This document shows positions 6,870 through 11,566 of a stretch of DNA of 11,566 nucleotides, one piece after another. The position numbers and the translations under genes were made by a program. This DNA is from Clostridiales bacterium (GTDB lineage: Bacteria; Bacillota_A; Clostridia; Oscillospirales; Oscillospiraceae): NCBI GenBank assembly GCA_022777455.1, contig JALFGI010000179.1, positions 1 through 11,566 on the forward strand, given 5' to 3'. Numbering within the stretch: the stretch's first letter is position 1; each line of letters begins with the position of its first letter. The notes beneath the pieces are model-generated. The model saw nothing but the letters and a program-made list of their open reading frames with translations. It did not search any database and was not told where the DNA came from.

Positions 6870-7895
6870 ATGAAGGTCAGAGCCAAAGATATTGCCCAGA
6901 AACTGGGCGTTTCTCCGGCCACGGTCAGCAATGCGCTGAACGGACGGGAGGGCGTGGGAGAGGAACTGCGGGACCGCATCCTGAAGGCTGCTCAGCAAAT
7001 GGGCTATGAAACGGGAAAAGGAACAACGGACCGCAAATCGTTTATTCGAATGCTGATTGTCAAGACGGCAACGAACATCATTGTGGACGTCCAGTTTTTC
7101 AGTGAGATGTATGAAATCATTCAGGCGGAATGCCGCCAGGCAGGGCTTGAAATGATTATGAATCACATCAACATGTATGAGGACAGCTCCTGGAAAAGCT
7201 TAGTCACCCAATACTGTGAGGAAAGCTGTGCCGGAATCATTCTGCTTGCTACGGAAATGAGCAGCAAGGAGCTGCAATACTTTGCCCAGTGTAAGTCTCC
7301 GCTGGTGGTGCTGGATAATCTGAGCAGGAACGAGCCCTTCCATTCGGTGGTGATGAATAATTTTCAGGCCGGTTATCAGGCCACAAAAGAGCTGTATGAA
7401 AACGGCCACCACAGGATTGCCCACCTGGCCTGCAAACGGGAATTTTCCAACTCCTACTTCCGTCGGAACGGTTACGAAACGGCAATGCAGGAGCTTGGGC
7501 TGGAATCCGAAACAGACGTGTGGGACGTGGATATTTCCATCGAGGGTGCCTACCAGAGCGTGAAAGCCATGCTGGAGTCCGGGCGCAGGCTGCCCACGGC
7601 ATTTTTTGCCTGCAATGATACCATCGCGGTGGGTGCCGTTCGGGCCATTCAGGAAAAAGGATTTCGCGTTCCGGAGGATGTGTCCATCATCGGAATGGAC
7701 GATACGGATATCTGCCTGGCCTGTAATCCCCAGCTGACCACGTTCCATGTACACCGCCGGGAAATCGGCCGGATTGCCGTCAGGCAGCTGCTGACACCTC
7801 CCGCTGCCGAGAAGGGCGTGTATGTGAAAACGGAAGTCTCCGTCAGCCTGGTGCGCCGCGGCTCTGTCCGAAAGATTGACGGAATGATTTTGTAA
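6870..7895 (+). CDS. LacI-family transcriptional regulator
   Basis: A 341-residue sugar-responsive DNA-binding protein. The N-terminal helix-turn-helix (residues ~4-25, AKDIAQKLGVSPATVSNALNG) is classical. The C-terminal half is a periplasmic-binding-protein-like effector domain with the expected landmarks FFACNDTIAVGAVRAIQEKG and VPEDVSIIGMDDTD, ending after VSLVRRGSV. The hinge is unusual: after GY (45-46) the usual P-N-x-x-A-R-S-L is missing and the linker is about 3 residues shorter than usual. AAGGAG at 6855-6860 supports the start, and the gene is only 33 bases behind the esterase, so they share a transcript. It most likely controls this locus, perhaps through the palindrome at 5745-5767, with a sugar released from the imported substrate as inducer. 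Confidence 0.93.
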   Translation: MKVRAKDIAQKLGVSPATVSNALNGREGVGEELRDRILKAAQQMGYETGKGTTDRKSFIRMLIVKTATNIIVDVQFFSEMYEIIQAECRQAGLEMIMNHINMYEDSSWKSLVTQYCEESCAGIILLATEMSSKELQYFAQCKSPLVVLDNLSRNEPFHSVVMNNFQAGYQATKELYENGHHRIAHLACKREFSNSYFRRNGYETAMQELGLESETDVWDVDISIEGAYQSVKAMLESGRRLPTAFFACNDTIAVGAVRAIQEKGFRVPEDVSIIGMDDTDICLACNPQLTTFHVHRREIGRIAVRQLLTPPAAEKGVYVKTEVSVSLVRRGSVRKIDGMIL

Positions 7896-8012
7896 AGCTA
7901 CCATCTTGCCTCTTCCGAATGCGGCAGAGGCACGTTTGCCACACCAAATACAATAAAGTGGATCACCTACTGTTTTCAGCCCGGTGTTCCACTGAAATCA
8001 CCCCGGAGCTAT
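7896..8012. other. non-coding stretch after lacI with a secondary hairpin
   Basis: No gene is seen between the regulator's stop and the main terminator. A hairpin lies at 7907-7932: arms TGCCTCT...CCG and CGG...AGAGGCA around an AATG loop, with one mismatch. It is followed by CGTTTGCC, so it is not a good terminator on its own. A weak CCGGTG/CACCCCGG pairing lies near 7981-8006. Confidence 0.4.
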
Positions 8013-8050
8013 AAATGCCCGTTGGCGCAAAAGCGCTGATGGGCATTTTT
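8013..8050 (+). terminator. Rho-independent terminator of the carbohydrate locus
   Basis: AAATGCCC (8013-8020) pairs with GGGCATTT (8041-8048). The pairing continues inward through G-U pairs and GGCGC/GCGC to an AAAA loop, making a stem of about 16 bp. The descending arm runs straight into a T-run (ATTTTT). It stops transcription from the esterase-lacI unit before the next promoter. Confidence 0.85.
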
Positions 8051-8052
8051 CC

Positions 8053-8081
8053 TTGACGATCAGAATAACGCCTGATAGAAT
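8053..8081 (+). promoter_or_regulatory. sigma-A type promoter upstream of the araC remnant
   Basis: TTGACG (8053-8058), a 17-base spacer and TAGAAT (8076-8081) make a near-consensus promoter 3 bases after the terminator. The spacer holds a small inverted repeat, ATCAG / CTGAT, and an 8-base palindrome, ATGATCAT, lies over the end of the -10 box. The leader to the ATG at 8176 would be about 88 bases. It could still drive the HD-domain gene by read-through. Confidence 0.65.
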
Positions 8082-8175
8082 GATCATAACAAGCGAATGA
8101 ATCAGCGGCATCACTTTTATTTCCGGCACAAATCACATAGAAAAGAATCTGCCCGTTTATTTTGGAGGTTCTCCC

Positions 8176-8378
8176 ATGAAGAACATTCAGAAAGTAGAAC
8201 TGAACAAACTGGCAAAAGAAGAACTGCTGCCAGCGTTTTCGACTGACTTTCCATATATTGCAATCTGTGCGGGCTTGGCTCAAGCAGCTACTTCGGCAAA
8301 ACTTTCCGGGAAAAATTCGACTGTACGCCATTGGAATACCGCAAGCATTGGCACAATCGTGATATTTTCGGGCAGTAA
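8176..8378 (+). pseudogene. AraC-family regulator remnant with a large internal deletion
   Basis: GGAGG at 8164-8168 and ATG 8176 begin a protein whose first ~28 residues (EELLPAFS, then DFPYIA) look like the N-terminus of clostridial AraC regulators. From about 8268 another frame reads CGLGSSSYFGKTFREKF followed by CTPLEYRKHWHN and ends at TAA 8376-8378. This is the end of the second AraC helix-turn-helix and its C-terminal tail (family pattern: G-F-x-S-x-x-Y-F-x-x-x-F-x-x-x-x-G-x-T-P-x-E-Y-R). The two pieces are in different frames and meet around 8257-8268. An intact member has about 280 residues, so roughly 200 codons covering the cupin sensor and the first helix-turn-helix are gone. Translated from 8176 without a shift, the frame instead continues to a stop at 8415 as a 79-residue protein with no family resemblance after residue 28. 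Confidence 0.8.
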
Positions 8379-8413
8379 TAATAATATCTCTTGTGCGTTT
8401 TTTTCGCTATCAT

Positions 8414-8450
8414 AATGCCAGCTGAGGCACTTGCCATGGCTGGTATTTTA
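8414..8450 (+). terminator. possible terminator after the araC remnant
   Basis: AATGCCAGC (8414-8422) pairs with GCTGGTATT (8439-8447), with one G-U pair, and an inner GGC/GCC stem continues the fold. TTTTA follows. The T-tract is short, and the same bases form a competing inverted repeat with 8460-8469, so the terminator role is uncertain. Confidence 0.45.
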
Positions 8451-8469
8451 CCGTAAAAGCAGCCATGGC
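8433..8469. promoter_or_regulatory. nested inverted repeats, possible operator or promoter before the HD gene
   Basis: GCCATGGCTG (8433-8442) and CAGCCATGGC (8460-8469) are perfect 10-bp reverse complements. Between them lies a second symmetric element, TTTTAC (8446-8451) C GTAAAA (8453-8458). A weak promoter overlaps: TTGCCA (8431-8436), 17 bases, TAAAAG (8454-8459). Its start would be about 85 bases before the HD gene. The inner element shares TTTT...CGTAAAA with the palindrome at 5745-5767. Operator function is an inference. Confidence 0.4.
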
Positions 8470-8548
8470 CCACGTCGGCGTTTCCTACTTAACGCGCTCA
8501 AAAGGCTGGAAAATGCCACCCCCCACCTACCACTGCAAGGAGGTTTCC

Positions 8549-9148
8549 ATGTTACTGACTCGAGCTATTGCGGAAGTGGCGTTGGAGCAGGCGTACAAAT
8601 CCAATCCCGGTCCCTGGGCCGACCATTCCCGGTATGTGGCACTGGCCTGTCAAAATATCGCAAGCCGTTGTCCGCATTTGGATGAGGACGATGCCTACAT
8701 CTATGGACTCCTCCATGATATCGGCAGATACGCAGGTGTCAGTTCCGAGCGGCACCTGATCGACGGTTACCGATACTGCATGGATCGGGGCTGGAAAAAG
8801 GCGGCGCAGATCTGCATCTCCCACGCCTTTATGATACAGGATATTGAAACCTCCATCGGCGTATTTGATATGCCGCCGGAGGCCAAAGAATTTATGGCAG
8901 AGTTTGTCAGGAACGCCGTCTATGATGACTACGATTTGCTCGTTCAGCTCTGTGATGCTCTGGCGCTGCCCACGGGATTCTGCCTTCTGGAAAAGCGTTT
9001 TGTGGATGTAGCAATTCGGTACGGACTCCACCCGGCGACCATTGACCGCTGGAAAGCGGTGCTGAATACAAAAACACATTTTGAGAAGATGATGGGCTGC
9101 TCCATCTACGAAGTGCTGCCCGGTGTGGTCGAGAACAGCTTCCGGTGA
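8549..9148 (+). CDS. HD-domain metal-dependent hydrolase
   Basis: A 199-residue cytoplasmic protein with all the hallmarks of the HD superfamily of phosphohydrolases: H26 in WADHS, H56-D57 in LLHDIGR and D136 in LCDAL, the H...HD...D set that holds one or two metal ions. His92 (ISHAF) may be an extra ligand. Family members cut nucleotides or other phosphate esters; the substrate of this one is unknown. AAGGAGG at 8537-8543, 5 bases before ATG 8549, selects this start over an in-frame ATG at 8465 that has no ribosome site. A glycerate kinase gene follows 94 bases later, possibly on the same mRNA. The gene may rely on read-through from the promoter at 8053-8081 or on the weak one near 8431-8459. 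Confidence 0.87.
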   Translation: MLLTRAIAEVALEQAYKSNPGPWADHSRYVALACQNIASRCPHLDEDDAYIYGLLHDIGRYAGVSSERHLIDGYRYCMDRGWKKAAQICISHAFMIQDIETSIGVFDMPPEAKEFMAEFVRNAVYDDYDLLVQLCDALALPTGFCLLEKRFVDVAIRYGLHPATIDRWKAVLNTKTHFEKMMGCSIYEVLPGVVENSFR

Positions 9149-9242
9149 TGGGAGTATCTATTTGGCTCCGGTTGAAGCGGTCACGGCCAGTGCGGCCGCA
9201 TATGCACCGGTTAAAATTACATCCTTACCTCAGGAGGTGCCT

Positions 9243-10487
9243 ATGTCCATTTTAAGCGATGCCAACCGTATCATAAACGCCGCACTGCATGCAGCTCTGC
9301 CCGATGTTGCCGTGGAGCAGGCATTGGAAAACCTTCCCCCCTGCTCCGGAAAGATGATTTTGATTGCCGCGGGAAAAGCAGCATGGCAGATGGCTGCGGC
9401 AGCACAGAAACACCTGGAAGATAAACTCTCCGGCGGTGTTGTAATCACCAAATATGAGCACGCCCGGGGTGCCATCGGCAACCTTGCCATATTTGAGGCA
9501 GGCCATCCCGTTCCCGATGAGAACTCATACCGCGCCGCCCAGGCTGCCATTGACGCGGTGGCTGAGTTATCGGAAAAAGACCTGGTCCTCTTTCTGCTGT
9601 CCGGCGGCGGCTCCGCCCTGTTTGAAAAGCCATTGATCGACCCTGCCGAACTGGAAGACATCACCAGGCAGCTACTGGCCTGCGGTGCGGATATCACGGA
9701 AATCAACACGCTCAGGAAGCGTTTTTCCGCCGTTAAGGGGGGGAAATTCGCCCAGCTCTGCGCCCCGGCTCACGTTTTCTCCATTGTGCTGTCCGATGTG
9801 TTAGGCGACCGTCTGGACATGATCGCTTCCGGCCCCACTTATCCGGATTCCACCACAACAGAGCAGGCCCTTGCCATTGCCCAAAAATACAATCTGAAGA
9901 TCAGCAGCGCCGCCAAAGCACACATTCTGGAGGAAACACCCAAGGAGCTGGCCAATGCGGAAAGCGTGGTGACAGGCTCCGTCCGGCAACTGTGCGCTGC
10001 CGCGGCAGAAACAGCCGCCGCGCTGGATTACACGCCAATCATTCTTTCAGCCTCCGTCTGCTGTGAGGCCCGGGAGGCCGGCAGCTTCCTTGCTTCCATT
10101 GCCCAGTACCACGCCGATTCAGACAAATCTCTGGCCTTTATCGTCGGCGGTGAAACCGTGGTTCATCTCACCGGTCACGGTCTGGGCGGACGGAATCAGG
10201 AAATTGCTTTGGGTGCTGCCAAGGGGATTGCGGCTATGAAGGACACCCTCATTTTCTCTCTGGGGTCCGACGGCACGGACGGTCCCACAGATGCCGCAGG
10301 AGGCTGGGTCGACGGCACGTCTGCGGACCGGCTTGCTGCCCAGGGAATTCAAATTGACACGGTCCTGCGGGACAACGATGCCTACCACGCCCTCAAGGCC
10401 ATCGATGGCTTGATTGTCACCGGCCCCACGGGTACGAACGTGAACGATCTGTCGGTTCTGCTGATCAAACGTGGCGCTCCAGACTGA
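9243..10487 (+). CDS. type-2 glycerate kinase (MOFRL family)
   Basis: A 414-residue enzyme expected to phosphorylate D-glycerate to 2-phosphoglycerate using ATP, linking sugar-acid, serine or hydroxypyruvate breakdown to lower glycolysis. The N-terminal DUF4147 domain shows the conserved AAGKAAWQM (Lys44), SGGGSALFE (120-128), INTLRKRFSAVKGG (154-167), SDVLGD (184-189) and ASGPTYPD (195-202). The C-terminal MOFRL domain shows VGGETVV, GLGGRNQE, GSDGTDGPTDAAGG and TGPTGTNVNDL. The length is normal for the family and no key motif is broken. AGGAGG at 9232-9237 is 5 bases before ATG 9243; a GTG at 9123 inside the HD gene is rejected. Older annotations call such proteins hydroxypyruvate reductase (TtuD). 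Its link to the sugar locus upstream is only by proximity. Confidence 0.92.
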   Translation: MSILSDANRIINAALHAALPDVAVEQALENLPPCSGKMILIAAGKAAWQMAAAAQKHLEDKLSGGVVITKYEHARGAIGNLAIFEAGHPVPDENSYRAAQAAIDAVAELSEKDLVLFLLSGGGSALFEKPLIDPAELEDITRQLLACGADITEINTLRKRFSAVKGGKFAQLCAPAHVFSIVLSDVLGDRLDMIASGPTYPDSTTTEQALAIAQKYNLKISSAAKAHILEETPKELANAESVVTGSVRQLCAAAAETAAALDYTPIILSASVCCEAREAGSFLASIAQYHADSDKSLAFIVGGETVVHLTGHGLGGRNQEIALGAAKGIAAMKDTLIFSLGSDGTDGPTDAAGGWVDGTSADRLAAQGIQIDTVLRDNDAYHALKAIDGLIVTGPTGTNVNDLSVLLIKRGAPD

Positions 10488-10572
10488 GTCTTTCAGCAGC
10501 CGCGCCAAAATCGCATGCGCTGATTTCCGTTCCCCTTTTCCGCCGGTCTTGAATCCGCAGCCGAATAGGAAA
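10488..10572. other. non-coding stretch after the glycerate kinase gene
   Basis: An 85-base gap between the stop codon and the terminator. No promoter, small gene or repeat was recognised. Confidence 0.4.
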
Positions 10573-10608
10573 CAGACCCGGTTTGCCATAAGCGGCAAAC
10601 CGGGTCTG
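10573..10608. terminator. bidirectional terminator between convergent genes
   Basis: A perfect 15-bp stem, CAGACCCGGTTTGCC (10573-10587) and GGCAAACCGGGTCTG (10594-10608), with a 6-base loop. CTATTTTC follows on the + strand and TTTCCTATTC on the - strand, so it can end both the glycerate kinase transcript and the convergent methyltransferase transcript. The T-tracts are modest but the stem is very strong. Confidence 0.8.
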
Positions 10609-10688
10609 CTATTTTCATGAACTTCACCCCCAGGGTTCCATCCTGGAAGGCAGCAAACGGTGCATGGGTGGCTGGTATCTATCCCCCA

Positions 10689-11566
10689 TCAAACCACCTG
10701 GAACAGGTAAAATTTCAGATAATCCGTCTCCGGCACGTTCCACAGAATGGGATGGTCCGGGGCCTGCTGCCGGGCTTCGATCTGGCGCAGCTCCACGCCG
10801 GCATCCAGGGCGGCGGAGCGCAGCATCCGTACAAACTGCTCCGAGGGCATGAAATGACTGCAGGAGGCGGTGGCAAAGTAGCCGCCCCGGGGCAGCAGCT
10901 TCAGGGCCCGCAGGTTGATCTCCTTGTAGCCCCGCTGGGCACTTTCCACGGTTTTCCGGGATTTGGTGAAGGCCGGCGGGTCCAGGATGATAAAATCGTA
11001 AGGGGCCTTTCCCTTGGCGGCCAACTCCGGCAGCAGGTCGAACACATCCGCCACCAGAAAATCCATCTTCTCCTCCAGGCCGTTGCGCCGGGCGTTGGCT
11101 CTGGCCATGTCGATGGCGGAGGCGGAAATGTCCACCGCCGTCACATGCTCCGCCCCGCCCAGGGCAGCATTCAGAGCGAAGGAGCCGGTGTGGGTGAAGC
11201 AGTCCAGTACCCGGCGGCCCTTTGCCAGCTTCGCCACCGCCAGGCGGTTGTACTTCTGGTCCAGGAAAAAGCCGGTTTTCTGGCCGTTTTCCACGTCCAC
11301 CCGGTAATAAATGCCGTTTTCACAGATTTCCGTCACGGTATCCGGGGTGGGCTCTCCCAGGGGAAACCAGCCCTTGCCCTGCTCCATGCCCTCCAGGGCT
11401 CGGATGGCCACGTCGTTCCGCTCGTAAATGCCCTGGATTTCCTGGCCGTCCTCCCGGAGCACCTGCACCAGCAGGGGAAAGAGCATCCCCTTGATCCGCT
11501 CCATGCCGATGGACAGGGTCTGGGTCACCAGAATATTTGAGAACCGGTCCACCGTCAGCCCGGGGA
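10689..11566 (-). CDS. RlmI-like 23S rRNA cytosine-C5 methyltransferase (partial, N-terminus outside)
   Basis: The visible C-terminal ~292 codons belong to a class I SAM-dependent methyltransferase of the RlmI/RlmO-like group, which methylates a cytosine of 23S rRNA. The reading frame is open to the window edge, where PGLTVDRFSNILV matches the start of the family's central domain, so the PUA-like N-terminal domain lies beyond 11566. A GTG at 11552 inside this motif is a Val codon, not the start. Other landmarks are VLDCFTHTGSFALNAA (SAM-binding motif I), AVDIS (the acidic loop for the SAM ribose), ILDPPAFTKSR (motif IV) and TASCSHFM, with the Cys expected in 5-methylcytosine enzymes. The gene converges on the glycerate kinase and shares the terminator at 10573-10608. 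It is a housekeeping gene unrelated to the sugar locus. Confidence 0.88.
   Translation of the reverse strand, partial: PGLTVDRFSNILVTQTLSIGMERIKGMLFPLLVQVLREDGQEIQGIYERNDVAIRALEGMEQGKGWFPLGEPTPDTVTEICENGIYYRVDVENGQKTGFFLDQKYNRLAVAKLAKGRRVLDCFTHTGSFALNAALGGAEHVTAVDISASAIDMARANARRNGLEEKMDFLVADVFDLLPELAAKGKAPYDFIILDPPAFTKSRKTVESAQRGYKEINLRALKLLPRGGYFATASCSHFMPSEQFVRMLRSAALDAGVELRQIEARQQAPDHPILWNVPETDYLKFYLFQVV

Noticed and set aside
8465..8548. An upstream ATG extending the HD-domain protein by 28 codons.
   Set aside because: No ribosome site, unrelated-looking residues, and AAGGAGG directly precedes ATG 8549.
9201..9213. A GGCC...GGCC repeat with a NotI-like GCGGCCGC between the HD and kinase genes.
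   Set aside because: Only a 4-base match in GC-rich DNA; no convincing regulatory shape.
9123..9242. A GTG start overlapping the HD gene and extending the glycerate kinase by 40 codons.
   Set aside because: The family begins near MSILSDANRI, and AGGAGG precedes ATG 9243.
10629..10665. Short inverted repeats (CCAGG/CCTGG and TTCCA/TGGAA) after the methyltransferase gene.
   Set aside because: Stems of 5 bp without a T-run, next to the much stronger 15-bp terminator.
10617..11540. A 307-codon open frame on the + strand at the right end.
   Set aside because: It is the mirror of the RlmI-like gene, whose - strand frame shows clear methyltransferase motifs.

Overview
The window is most consistent with a Gram-positive gut Clostridia of the Oscillospiraceae/Ruminococcaceae type. 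The pointers are moderately high GC, strong AGGAGG-type ribosome binding sites 5-9 bases before almost every start, an LplC/LipO-type sugar transporter and a LacI regulator. This placement is an inference from style and gene families; no marker gene fixes it.

Bases 1-7895 hold a carbohydrate uptake and breakdown locus, all on the + strand. In order: the 3' end of an ABC sugar permease; an exported solute-binding protein; a DUF5060-type glycoside hydrolase; an alpha/beta hydrolase of the Abhydrolase_10 kind; a short NIF3-like metal protein; a second alpha/beta hydrolase that looks like an acetyl or xylan esterase; and a LacI-family regulator. Only the binding protein has a signal peptide. The picture is therefore import of a decorated (ester-bearing) glycoside or oligosaccharide, followed by de-esterification and cleavage inside the cell. 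The substrate cannot be read from the sequence. Two hairpins lie between the binding protein and the hydrolase. A near-consensus sigma-A promoter covered by a perfect 10+10 bp palindrome precedes the esterase-lacI pair and is a good candidate for autoregulation. A strong terminator closes the locus at about 8050.

Bases 8051-8548 are a decayed regulatory stretch. A good promoter and ribosome binding site lead into an AraC-family regulator that has lost almost all of its middle: its first ~28 codons are joined out of frame to its last ~36. It is followed by overlapping inverted repeats.

Bases 8549-10487 hold an HD-domain hydrolase and a type-2 glycerate kinase (MOFRL family), then a 15-bp-stem terminator that can serve both strands. 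The window ends with the C-terminal part of an RlmI-like 23S rRNA methyltransferase on the - strand, cut by the window edge. No tRNA, rRNA, CRISPR array, transposase or phage gene was seen.
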